Source: Alteribacter keqinensis
Lineage (GTDB): Bacteria > Bacillota > Bacilli > Bacillales > Salisediminibacteriaceae
Assembly: GCF_003710255.1 (NCBI RefSeq)
Contig: NZ_RHIB01000001.1
Location: 868,001-932,000, forward strand
DNA: 64,000 nucleotides
Direction: 5' to 3'
Each line of letters begins with the position of its first letter. Within the stretch, counting starts at the first letter, position 1. Position numbers and translations under genes: made by a program. This document shows, piece after piece, positions 32,665 to 40,426 of this stretch. Under the pieces are notes generated by a model. That model searched no databases, was not told the origin of the DNA, and saw only the letters and a program-made list of their open reading frames with translations.

Positions 32665-33834
32665 GTGAATAATAAAATCAGCCTGACATTGTTGACAGTA
32701 CTATTACTGTTCCTTGCCGGTGCATGCGGTGTGGATGAATTCACAGAGGGTGGACAGTCTTCTCATAATGAAGAAGCAGTCGAAGAAAAAAACAAAGAAG
32801 AGGAAACCAATGGTCCATTATCGGAAATGCCGAAGGGCTCTCTTGAAGTATCCTTTCTGGATGTAGGACAGGGGGATGCCACTCTTTTTCAAACAGAAGA
32901 GGCAGTGATTCTTGTGGATGCCGGCCGTCATGACCAGGATGAAGTAGTGCACTATTTAAATGAAAGAGGCGTCACTCACATCGATTTGCTTGTGGGGACA
33001 CATCCTCACGCAGATCATATCGGACAAATGCCCCAGGTGCTGGATGCTTTTGAAGTAAAAGAAGTCTGGATGTCCGGCTCGGAAGCGGGTTCTCAGACTT
33101 TTGAGCATACACTCGAAGCGATTCTTGCTTCCGAAGCAGATTATTACGAACCGAGGGCAGGAGAGTCTTTTACCGTCGGTGATTTATCTGTGGAAGTCAT
33201 CCATCCTGAAGAATTAACAAACAATTTGAATGATGATTCGGTAAGTATGAACATTTCATTTGGAGAAGTTCGTTTTATACTTACAGGAGATGCAGAAAAC
33301 CGGGCAGAACATGAAATGCTCAGACGCAATAACCATATCAATGCAACCATTTTAAAAGCAGGCCATCATGGGTCTTCCACTTCAAATACTGCCCCTTTTA
33401 TCGAAGCTGTTAATCCCGATGCCGCGATATATTCTGCAGGTGAGAATAATCAATATGGTCACCCTCACTCTGAAGTTATTGAATTGTTCCATCAAATGAA
33501 CATTCCATTATTCGGAACTGCGGAGCACGGGACAGTTACAGTTAAAACGGATGGTGAAAGCTTCGAACTCCTTACGGAAAAATCAACGGATAACATAACT
33601 GAAAACCAACAGGAACGAGATAAGAGCAATAATCAGGAAGAGTGCATTGATATCAATGAAGCAGATCTTGAGGCGCTCATGACTATTATCCATATTGGAG
33701 AAGAACGGGGCAAAAGCCTGAAAGAGCTTCGTCCGTTCGAATCAGTAAAAGACTTGACCCGTATCAACGGAATTTCAGAAGGCAGGCTCAGTGAAATCAA
33801 AAGCCAGGGACTTGCCTGTGTGTCATCATATTGA
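32665..33834 (+). CDS. ComEC-like MBL-domain lipoprotein with C-terminal helix-hairpin-helix
   Basis: 389 residues from the GTG at 32665 (GGTGGGGG upstream). A lipobox LAGAC puts the modified Cys at residue 21. An acidic linker leads to a metallo-beta-lactamase domain of the ComEC/Rec2 type (about 65-310): SFLDVGQGDATLF, THPHADHIGQMP, LTGDAENRAE, KAGHHGSSTSN and a late YGHPHSEV. After a linker, residues about 325-385 form a ComEA-like HhH pair (CIDINEADLEALMTIIHIGE, then LTRINGISEGRLSEIKSQG). The layout suggests an extracytoplasmic nuclease that binds DNA, anchored to the membrane. It ends 16 bases before ctaM. Confidence 0.85.
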   Translation: MNNKISLTLLTVLLLFLAGACGVDEFTEGGQSSHNEEAVEEKNKEEETNGPLSEMPKGSLEVSFLDVGQGDATLFQTEEAVILVDAGRHDQDEVVHYLNERGVTHIDLLVGTHPHADHIGQMPQVLDAFEVKEVWMSGSEAGSQTFEHTLEAILASEADYYEPRAGESFTVGDLSVEVIHPEELTNNLNDDSVSMNISFGEVRFILTGDAENRAEHEMLRRNNHINATILKAGHHGSSTSNTAPFIEAVNPDAAIYSAGENNQYGHPHSEVIELFHQMNIPLFGTAEHGTVTVKTDGESFELLTEKSTDNITENQQERDKSNNQEECIDINEADLEALMTIIHIGEERGKSLKELRPFESVKDLTRINGISEGRLSEIKSQGLACVSSY

Positions 33835-33850
33835 ATTGGAGAGATGAATT

Positions 33851-34387
33851 GTGTCAGTTTGGAATAAGATTAATGCCCATTATGTAAAGACCGTCATTAT
33901 CGTAACGATCATTGTAAATGCTCTCGTAGTTGCCCTTTCTTTTCTCCCGGGTTATGACGGAGAACTTCCTTATGTTATCAGGCAGCTTCCTCTTTTAAAT
34001 GCAACACTTAACAGCTTTACATTTATGTTTTTAATCGGTGCCCTGATTGCGATAAAAAAAGGGAATATTACAGTGCACAGAAGGTTTATTTACAGTGCTT
34101 TCACCACGACGTTCGTCTTCCTTCTGTCTTATGTGACATATCACTTTATGGCTCCTTCTACACCGTTTGGAGGAGAAGGTGCCATTGTAGCCTTTTATTA
34201 CTTTATTTTAATTACCCACATCATTCTTGCAGCGGCCATTGTTCCTCTTGCACTGATGAGCTTCTTCAGTGGTTATAACGATCACAGGGACCGTCATCGC
34301 AAATGGGTTCGTTTCTCAATGCCGATGTGGCTTTATGTTAGCTTTACAGGTGTTTTGGTATATATATTAATATCTCCATACTATTGA
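33851..34387 (+). CDS. ctaM: DUF420 protein YozB/CtaM (cytochrome oxidase maturation)
   Basis: 178 residues with four to five membrane helices. Two conserved His sit in RRFIYSAFTTTFVFLLSYVT-YH and ITHIILAA, and a further cluster in YNDHRDRHRKW, all DUF420 hallmarks. CtaM in Staphylococcus and YozB in B. subtilis are needed for aa3/caa3-type cytochrome oxidase assembly, probably in heme or copper handling. GTG start at 33851 with GGAGAG upstream. It is isolated from cta structural genes here and followed by its own terminator. Confidence 0.85.
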   Translation: MSVWNKINAHYVKTVIIVTIIVNALVVALSFLPGYDGELPYVIRQLPLLNATLNSFTFMFLIGALIAIKKGNITVHRRFIYSAFTTTFVFLLSYVTYHFMAPSTPFGGEGAIVAFYYFILITHIILAAAIVPLALMSFFSGYNDHRDRHRKWVRFSMPMWLYVSFTGVLVYILISPYY

Positions 34388-34401
34388 AGGGTTTTATAAA
34401 G

Positions 34402-34439
34402 TGCCTGTCGGATTTCTATATCCGGCGGGTTCTTTTTTT
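34402..34439 (+). terminator. Terminator of ctaM
   Basis: CCTGTCGGAT/ATCCGGCGGG stem (G-T pairs) followed by a run of T. Confidence 0.82.
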
Positions 34440-35044
34440 AATCTGATAAACTTTGGTGGTGATTCGGTTCATCACAGCAGTCACTGAAAAAGTCCATCTT
34501 CATAAAATAGCTCGTTTAAAGGAGATGGAGATTTTCGCTATCGGTTTCTCCCAGAAACTCGCTTTTCCCGAAGGAGTGCCGTACATTCGCTCCAATCAAC
34601 TATTTCTTATGAGCTGCTTTCGTTAAGATCGTTATATTTTCTGGAAAAGTTAATGAAGCCGAAGTTCCTGAGACTCCTGTGGCCGCGGGAGCCAGGCAAG
34701 ACCTCTCAGAGCTTTAGTTTGAGGAGGCTTGCCGGCACCGTTAAGGAAAGCGAAGGTACGTAGGCTTCGTCTTTATTTTCTGTACTTTAAAAGAGAGAGG
34801 TGGCGAAACACGCACTCTGGTTCATAAATAAGCATCGAGATTCTCCGGCTCAATTGTTAAGCTTCAAAACGATGTTTCCCTGACTCGAATGGTATGGCAC
34901 CTACCCAGAACTCGCTTTTCATGCAGGAGTGCGGCAGAGTGTTTATTAACAACCGCCTTTTTGTACTGAAAACTGTCTGGAATTGAATGAACTGCCGCGA
35001 TGGGCGCATGCTAAGAAAGTGAAAAATTAACTGGAGGAACGAAC
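34440..35044. other. Gene-free stretch holding repeat remnants
   Basis: No coding frame that I can support. A family C copy occupies 34653-34769. Two short related pieces (CAGAAACTCGCTTTTCCCGA at about 34553 and CAGAACTCGCTTTTCATGCA at about 34914, both followed by GGAGTGC) flank it, so the region looks like successive repeat insertions that have decayed. Confidence 0.55.
34653..34769. repeat. Dispersed repeat family C copy
   Basis: The ends TGAAGCCGAAG and GTAGGCTTCG are inverted. The interior has CTGAGACTCCTGTGG, TTGAGGAGGCTTGCCGG and GGAAAGCGAAGG, matching in reverse the copy at 5771-5890. Confidence 0.6.
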
Positions 35045-36865
35045 ATGAGACGAATCATAGGACTATCTGCTTTCTTTTCCATTGCCCTGCTGACTGTTCT
35101 TGGGGTTTGGTTTTTTTCTGAACATCAGCAAAAAGACCTTGCACAGGATAAGCAGGACGGACTGCAGGCACATATGGATCAAGTATTTGCTGATGATGTA
35201 TCTTACACTGTAAGAATGTTTATGGACAAAATGGAAGACCAGCTTATCAGGTGGGCTGAAAGTGCAACTCAGGAAGATAATTTATCAAACCTTCAGGAAG
35301 AAATTCATGATCACCCTCACTTCCACGGTTTCGCAGTTGTTCATGATAACGGTGAAACAACCAAGGTCGGGAAGGTAACTGAGAATCCTGTGGAAAGGCT
35401 GACCAAGGAGAAAAAAGAAGGGGTATATATTTCCGAACCCTATGTTGAGAATGGAACACAGAAGCTTTTGATGGGTACGAAAGATGATCAAGCCTGGTGT
35501 ATTGGAGAAATGGATTTATCCTTTGTAAGTTCATTTGTAAAAGACCTGGCTGTAATTACAGGGGAAAATGGCCAGTTTTTCCTCGGTGCAAGCAATATGG
35601 CTGTCGATTTTGATGCTCAGGAAGCAGAAGCTCCTTATGTAAAAACATCCATACCTGATCTGGACTGGGACGTGTTTGTTCACAGTGAGCCTACTAAAGA
35701 GCTGGATACGCCATTTAAACAAGGTGAAGTTGTTGTAAGGATCAAGGATGGAGCCGATGCAAAGGCGTTGGCTGAAGCTCACCAGGCTGCGCTTCTTCAT
35801 GAAGAAGGGAACGACTGCTTATTCCGGGACAGCAGCCGTTCAACAGATCAGCTCGTTTCGGAATTTGCAGCAGACCCGGGTGTTATTTTTGCAGAACCGA
35901 ACTATTCTGTTGAAAAGCAGACCTCATTCCATAAAAAGCGGTCTCATCCGGCTCTTGAAAACAAACCAAGTTTGTTCGAACCGCAGCAGCAGGAGGGGAA
36001 AGCCCCGAATGACGAGCTTTATGATCCTTACCAATGGAACCTCGAGCAGATTACAATTGAGGAAGGATGGCAGATCACTTCAGGAAACGCAGAAATTCCT
36101 ATTGCGATTATTGACAGTGGTGTAGATCCTGAACATGTTGACTTAGAGGATAAAATAACCGGTGGTTATAATGCTTTTGAAGATAATGGAAATTATTACG
36201 ATGAACATGGTCACGGAACACACGTTGCAGGTGTAGCAGCTGCAATAACAAATAACGTGGAAGGAATTGCAGGAGTATCCTGGGAGAATCCGATCCTGGC
36301 TGTCAAGGCTCTCGATGCAAATGCGGAAGGGAATTCTTTTTCCATTGCAGAGGCAATCCGGTGGTCAGTTGATAACGGAGCGAGGGTCATTAATATGAGC
36401 CTGGGGGACAGTCATGACTCCGAGGTTATGAGAGACGCGGTCCGCTATGCTTATGAACAGGATGTTGTTCTGATAGCGGCTTCGGGTAATGAAGCAGTTG
36501 AGACACCGATGTATCCCGCTGCCTATCCTGAAGTTTTCACTGTAGCTGCTCTGGATCCTGAAGGACAGCGGGCTGCATTCTCAAACTTTGGAACCCATGT
36601 GGATGTATCAGCTCCAGGTGAACATATTCCAAGCACGTACATCGGTAACGAATATGTAGCGATGAGCGGAACCTCCATGGCGTCTCCCCACGTTGCAGGT
36701 CTTGCCGGCTTGATTTTAAGTATAAATCCTGGTTTGTCCAATGAGGAAGTGTATGATATTATGCGTAACTCTTGTGATGATATCGGGAACAGTGGTTTTG
36801 ATGCCTATACCGGACACGGTGTCATTAATGTAACCCGTGCAATTAATATGGCAGGCGGAGAATAA
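35045..36865 (+). CDS. Membrane-anchored subtilisin-like serine protease with extra N-terminal domain
   Basis: 606 residues. An uncleaved-looking N-terminal helix (about 5-24) is followed by an extracytoplasmic region, about 35-215, reminiscent of a Cache/PDC sensor domain (GFAVVHDNGETTKVGKV, then GVYISEPYVENGTQKLLMGT). An S8 propeptide-like segment comes next (GEVVVRIKDGADAKALAEAH; ADPGVIFAEPNYSVE, about 227-290). The peptidase domain carries the complete triad D357 (IIDSGVD), H390 (GHGTHVAG) and S544 (SGTSMASP), with oxyanion N482. The protease part resembles fervidolysin/WprA-type subtilases. The ATG follows CTGGAGG. It is a single gene ending at a strong terminator. Confidence 0.85.
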   Translation: MRRIIGLSAFFSIALLTVLGVWFFSEHQQKDLAQDKQDGLQAHMDQVFADDVSYTVRMFMDKMEDQLIRWAESATQEDNLSNLQEEIHDHPHFHGFAVVHDNGETTKVGKVTENPVERLTKEKKEGVYISEPYVENGTQKLLMGTKDDQAWCIGEMDLSFVSSFVKDLAVITGENGQFFLGASNMAVDFDAQEAEAPYVKTSIPDLDWDVFVHSEPTKELDTPFKQGEVVVRIKDGADAKALAEAHQAALLHEEGNDCLFRDSSRSTDQLVSEFAADPGVIFAEPNYSVEKQTSFHKKRSHPALENKPSLFEPQQQEGKAPNDELYDPYQWNLEQITIEEGWQITSGNAEIPIAIIDSGVDPEHVDLEDKITGGYNAFEDNGNYYDEHGHGTHVAGVAAAITNNVEGIAGVSWENPILAVKALDANAEGNSFSIAEAIRWSVDNGARVINMSLGDSHDSEVMRDAVRYAYEQDVVLIAASGNEAVETPMYPAAYPEVFTVAALDPEGQRAAFSNFGTHVDVSAPGEHIPSTYIGNEYVAMSGTSMASPHVAGLAGLILSINPGLSNEEVYDIMRNSCDDIGNSGFDAYTGHGVINVTRAINMAGGE

Positions 36866-36867
36866 CA

Positions 36868-36919
36868 AGCAAGGGGCTGTTTCAAAAGACTGGTTGGTCT
36901 GAAACAGCCCCTTGCTTTA
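36868..36919. terminator. Bidirectional terminator between the subtilase and Spo0E-like genes
   Basis: A perfect 16-base stem, AGCAAGGGGCTGTTTC/GAAACAGCCCCTTGCT. Confidence 0.88.
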
Positions 36920-36927
36920 GTAATTAT

Positions 36928-37083
36928 CTAATGCCTTAAACCGGGCAAACGGTTTTCCTGATAGGCGATTATGAGCTCGTCTAATTCAATCGAACAGGTC
37001 AGTGTTTCTTTAGCTCCGAAGCCATAGTGTTTCGCTTTTAACAGAAGTTCAGCCCTCTTTTTCTCTATGCTTTGTTGTAACAT
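36928..37083 (-). CDS. Spo0E-like aspartyl-phosphate phosphatase
   Basis: 51 residues (MLQQSIEKKRAELLLKAKHY, then TLTCSIELDELIIAYQ). This is the two-helix Spo0E pattern, with the S-x-E-L-D-x-L-I-x-x-Y signature at about 31-41. Family members dephosphorylate Spo0A~P and so delay sporulation. It is too short for common ORF limits. The ATG at 37083 has GGAGAG about 11 bases upstream. It is a single gene, convergent with the subtilase. Confidence 0.8.
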   Translation of the reverse strand: MLQQSIEKKRAELLLKAKHYGFGAKETLTCSIELDELIIAYQENRLPGLRH

Positions 37084-37195
37084 CGCTAATCACTCTCCAA
37101 AAAGTAACATTAATATTTTTTCATTATCTACGATCTTTGTGTATATGAATAGTCTTTCGGCCAAAAAAGTCAAAACTTCCAAGAAATCGACACCA

Positions 37196-37330
37196 TTAAT
37201 AATTCATATCTTCTTCTTCTTTTGGATGTGGTGATCTTTTGTCCTGGATATACACCTGGTAATGTAATTTTCTGTCATCCGCCCGGCCCTTTTCCGTCTT
37301 CTTTTGTTTCTTTTTATTTTTATCTTCCAT
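37196..37330 (-). CDS. Small highly charged hypothetical protein
   Basis: 44 residues from the ATG at 37330, which lies 6 bases after GGAGGTG. The frame extends further upstream without a ribosome binding site. The sequence is Lys-rich (MEDKNKKKQKKTEKG) with a middle LHYQVYIQDK and acidic end (KEEEDMNY). It is probably disordered. No family recognised. Position next to a Spo0E-like gene hints at, but does not show, a sporulation link. Confidence 0.55.
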   Translation of the reverse strand: MEDKNKKKQKKTEKGRADDRKLHYQVYIQDKRSPHPKEEEDMNY

Positions 37331-37575
37331 AGCAGGCACCTCCGATGATGTTAGTTTGACCATCAGCTTCGATGTCATTCAAATACTATGTTGAAAATAA
37401 CCGTGGGAAATTTTAGTAAAACGCTTTCTTTTTTGGGGGAAGTGTACTAGAATAAGGATGGATAATATAAGCACAGACAAGGGAGAATCGGGTTGGCAGG
37501 TGAGTTGAGGCCAGGTCCGGATCCGGTCCATCAGAGTTGGACATTAACAAACTGACAGAAATACCGTTAAAACAA

Positions 37576-37604
37576 TTGAACCTGTTTTAATTTTTTTATT
37601 TAAA
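37576..37604 (+). promoter_or_regulatory. Candidate promoter of the maltose phosphorylase gene
   Basis: TTGAAC, 17 bases, TTTAAA. The operator begins 4 bases after the -10. Confidence 0.45.
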
Positions 37605-37607
37605 ATA

Positions 37608-37622
37608 GTGCAAACGGTTGCA
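37608..37622 (+). promoter_or_regulatory. cre / LacI-family operator
   Basis: TGCAAACGGTTGCA has perfect TGCAA/TTGCA arms and matches the CcpA cre consensus WTGNAANCGNWNNCW in all but the first base. It is placed over the expected transcription start. Confidence 0.6.
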
Positions 37623-37642
37623 TCGAAAAGGGGAATTATAAG

Positions 37643-39952
37643 ATGAAACAGTATTTGAAACTGGACGATTGGTCCGTTATTGAAGAAGACTTTAACCCTG
37701 AACATCATGAAATTTCAGAAAGTGTGTTCAGTATCGGGAACGGGCATATGGGGCAGCGGGCAAACTTTGAGGAGACCTATTCCGGTTCTTCGCTTCAGGG
37801 AAGCTATATGGCAGGTGTCTACTACCCGGATAAGACCCGGGTAGGCTGGTGGAAAAACGGTTACCCGGAATACTTCGCAAAAGTGCTTAACTCAACCAAC
37901 TGGATCGGCCTGAAGGTTGTAATTGATAATGAGGAACTTGATTTGAATATTGCCAAGGTTTCTGACTTTGTTAGAGAGCTGAATATGAAGGAGGGGTACC
38001 TAAAACGATCCTTTACAGCGGAACTTTCAGGCGGGAAGAAAATTAAAGTGGCCACTTGCCGTTTTGTAAGTATGAAGGTTCGCGAAGCAGGGGCTCTTCG
38101 ATATGCCATTACACCTCTTAACTTTGACGGAGAACTTACGCTTACGTCCTATCTTGATGGTGATGTGAAAAATACGGATGCGAACTATGACGAAAAGTTC
38201 TGGGATCCTGTTGACGAGACAGTCTCAAATGAGAGTGCGACGGTAATTATAAAGACAAAGAAGCTGAATTTCCATATGGCTTCCACTATGATCAATGAGT
38301 ACTTTCAGAATGGACAGAAGTTAACACCCGAGGTAAAGGTCGCGAAAAGAGAAAAATACACTTCTCAGGAAGTTGTACTACCGTTAAAACAGAACGAGGA
38401 AACTTCGGTTGTAAAAGTTGCAGCCAATGTCACAAATCGTGACCATGATACCTCCTCCCTGGGAGAAGTCGCACAAAGAGTCTGCCGGTCAGCAATGGAA
38501 AAAGGGTTTGATCGTCTGTTAAGTGAGCAGAAAGAGGCATGGGCGAAAAAATGGGAAACGAGTGACATCGTCATTGAAGGAGACGTCAGTGCACAGCAGG
38601 GCATCCGGTTTAATATCTTTCAGTTGAATCAGACATACACCGGGGAGGATGACAGATTAAATATCGGTCCTAAAGGCTTTACCGGTGAAAAATACGGCGG
38701 AAGCACCTACTGGGATACAGAAGCGTATTGTCTTCCGTTCTACCTCAGTACATCTGATCAGAACATTGCACGTAACCTTCTTGTTTACCGTTATAAGCAT
38801 CTGGAAAAGGCAAGAGAGAACGCCAGAAAGCTCGGTTTTACAAAAGGGGCTCTTTATCCGATGGTGACAATGAATGGGGAAGAGTGTCATAACGAATGGG
38901 AAATTACATTTGAGGAAATTCACCGTAACGGTGCAATTGCCTACGCAATCTATAACTATGTAAACTATACAGCAGACCGCGACTATCTGGGCGAATACGG
39001 AGTAGAAGTACTTGCTGAAATATCAAGATTCTGGGAAGAACGTGTTCATTTTGTGAATCCCAAGGCCGTTTACATGATGCATGGTGTAACCGGACCTAAC
39101 GAATATGAAAATAACGTGAATAATAACTGGTACACAAACAGAATTGCAGCCTGGACCCTCGAGTACACGCTGGAGGCACTGGCCCACGTTAATGAAACAG
39201 ACCCGAAGAGATACGAAGCTTTAATTAACAAGCTTGACCTGACGGAAGAAGAAACATCGAAGTGGTCTGATATTATTGATAAAATGTATTATCCTGTGGA
39301 CGAAGAATCAGGGATTTTCCTTCAGCAGGACGGATACATGGACAAAGAACAAATACATGTCAGTGAACTTGATGAAAAGCATCTTCCACTGAATCAGAAC
39401 TGGTCATGGGATAGAATTCTAAGATCCTGTTTTATTAAACAGGCAGATGTTTTACAGGGGCTTTATTTCCTGAATAGTGAGTTTGATATTGAAACGAAAA
39501 AACGCAACTTTGATTTTTATGAGCCTCGTACGGTTCACGAATCCTCATTGTCACCATGTGTGCACAGCATATTGGCATGCGAACTTGGATATAGGGAAAA
39601 AGCGTATGAAATGTACCTGAGAACAGCACGTCTTGATCTGGATAACTACAACAACGACACAGAAGACGGCTGTCATACAACGAGCATGGCGGGAACATGG
39701 ATGAGTGTTGTTCACGGGTTTGGAGGTCTTAAAGTTCAATCAGACCGACTGGTGTTAAACCCGTTTATTCCGGGACAGTGGAACGCATTCTCGTTTAAAG
39801 TTCTTTATAGAAAAGCGAGACTGAATGTCCAGGTAACGAAAGAGCAGGTAGTTGTGAGAAACGAAACAGACGAGAAAGTTGATCTGACAATCGGGGAGGA
39901 ACAATTTACTCTGGAGGGAAAAGAAGAGATTAGGACAGCAATGAAAAAATAA
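37643..39952 (+). CDS. mapA: Maltose phosphorylase, glycoside hydrolase family 65
   Basis: 769 residues, the normal GH65 phosphorylase length. The catalytic region holds GVTGPNEYENNVNNNWYTN, with general acid E487 at the same number as the known catalytic Glu of Lactobacillus brevis maltose phosphorylase. Other family features are YWDTEAYCLPFYL (356-368) and GEECHNEWEITFEEIHRNGA (412-431). An N-terminal beta-sandwich domain covers about 1-270. The reaction splits maltose with phosphate into glucose and beta-glucose 1-phosphate in the cytoplasm. Kojibiose or nigerose specificity cannot be excluded. Unlike B. subtilis yvdK there is no maltodextrin operon, phosphoglucomutase or regulator beside it. 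Confidence 0.85.
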   Translation: MKQYLKLDDWSVIEEDFNPEHHEISESVFSIGNGHMGQRANFEETYSGSSLQGSYMAGVYYPDKTRVGWWKNGYPEYFAKVLNSTNWIGLKVVIDNEELDLNIAKVSDFVRELNMKEGYLKRSFTAELSGGKKIKVATCRFVSMKVREAGALRYAITPLNFDGELTLTSYLDGDVKNTDANYDEKFWDPVDETVSNESATVIIKTKKLNFHMASTMINEYFQNGQKLTPEVKVAKREKYTSQEVVLPLKQNEETSVVKVAANVTNRDHDTSSLGEVAQRVCRSAMEKGFDRLLSEQKEAWAKKWETSDIVIEGDVSAQQGIRFNIFQLNQTYTGEDDRLNIGPKGFTGEKYGGSTYWDTEAYCLPFYLSTSDQNIARNLLVYRYKHLEKARENARKLGFTKGALYPMVTMNGEECHNEWEITFEEIHRNGAIAYAIYNYVNYTADRDYLGEYGVEVLAEISRFWEERVHFVNPKAVYMMHGVTGPNEYENNVNNNWYTNRIAAWTLEYTLEALAHVNETDPKRYEALINKLDLTEEETSKWSDIIDKMYYPVDEESGIFLQQDGYMDKEQIHVSELDEKHLPLNQNWSWDRILRSCFIKQADVLQGLYFLNSEFDIETKKRNFDFYEPRTVHESSLSPCVHSILACELGYREKAYEMYLRTARLDLDNYNNDTEDGCHTTSMAGTWMSVVHGFGGLKVQSDRLVLNPFIPGQWNAFSFKVLYRKARLNVQVTKEQVVVRNETDEKVDLTIGEEQFTLEGKEEIRTAMKK

Positions 39953-39956
39953 AAAA

Positions 39957-39999
39957 GAAGCTGTTCAGAGAGATATCCACCTCTTTGAACAGCTTTTTT
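39957..39999 (+). terminator. Terminator of the maltose phosphorylase gene
   Basis: AAGCTGTTCA/TGAACAGCTT with inner AGAG/CTCT, then TTTTTT. Confidence 0.88.
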
Positions 40000-40092
40000 A
40001 GGAGTTGTTAAACCCAGCTGTTGATCTGTGCTCCCTTTCAAAGTGAGGATGAGCGAACCCCAATTATCACAGGAAGAAACATAATCTGTGTT

Positions 40093-40308
40093 TCAGGATA
40101 TACGGCTCATGCTCTTAGCGTTGTCAGAAAGGAACAGCGGCTTTTCAGCTCCCCGTTCTTCAAGTTCCCTAAGTAATAATCTGTAGGTATCAGGTGTAAT
40201 GAACTCGCTGAGATAGCACCAGGTTAACAGGTCCATCAGGTCATCTGCCTGAACGGGAACCTCGTTGAAACGGACACGGTAAAAATCAATCAGCACTTGT
40301 AAAGTCAT
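40093..40308 (-). CDS. YppF-like small protein
   Basis: 71 residues. The pattern DDLMDLLTWCYLSEFITPDTYRLLLRELEERGAEKP matches the YppF family (LLDFAR..Y....I....YR.L.RELE..GA), small helical proteins of unknown function. GAGGAGGGG precedes the ATG at 40308. In B. subtilis yppF lies beside yppE. Here it is 37 kb away from the yppE gene, so it may be a second copy or relocated. Confidence 0.6.
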   Translation of the reverse strand: MTLQVLIDFYRVRFNEVPVQADDLMDLLTWCYLSEFITPDTYRLLLRELEERGAEKPLFLSDNAKSMSRIS

Positions 40309-40426
40309 ACAATCCCCTCCTCAATGTTTGCGCTTGTAGTTTACCATGAAAAGTGAAGAGAGGAATAAAATTGAAATTTTCAATCTTCAGACAAAAATCG
40401 CGAGAAACTGTAGTGTTTTGACGAAA

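Larger units (their letters stand above)
37331..37642. other. Upstream region of the maltose phosphorylase gene
   Basis: No gene. It contains a weak cre-like AGTAAAACGCTTTCT near 37415, the promoter at 37576-37604 and the stronger cre/LacI-type site at 37608-37622. Confidence 0.5.
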
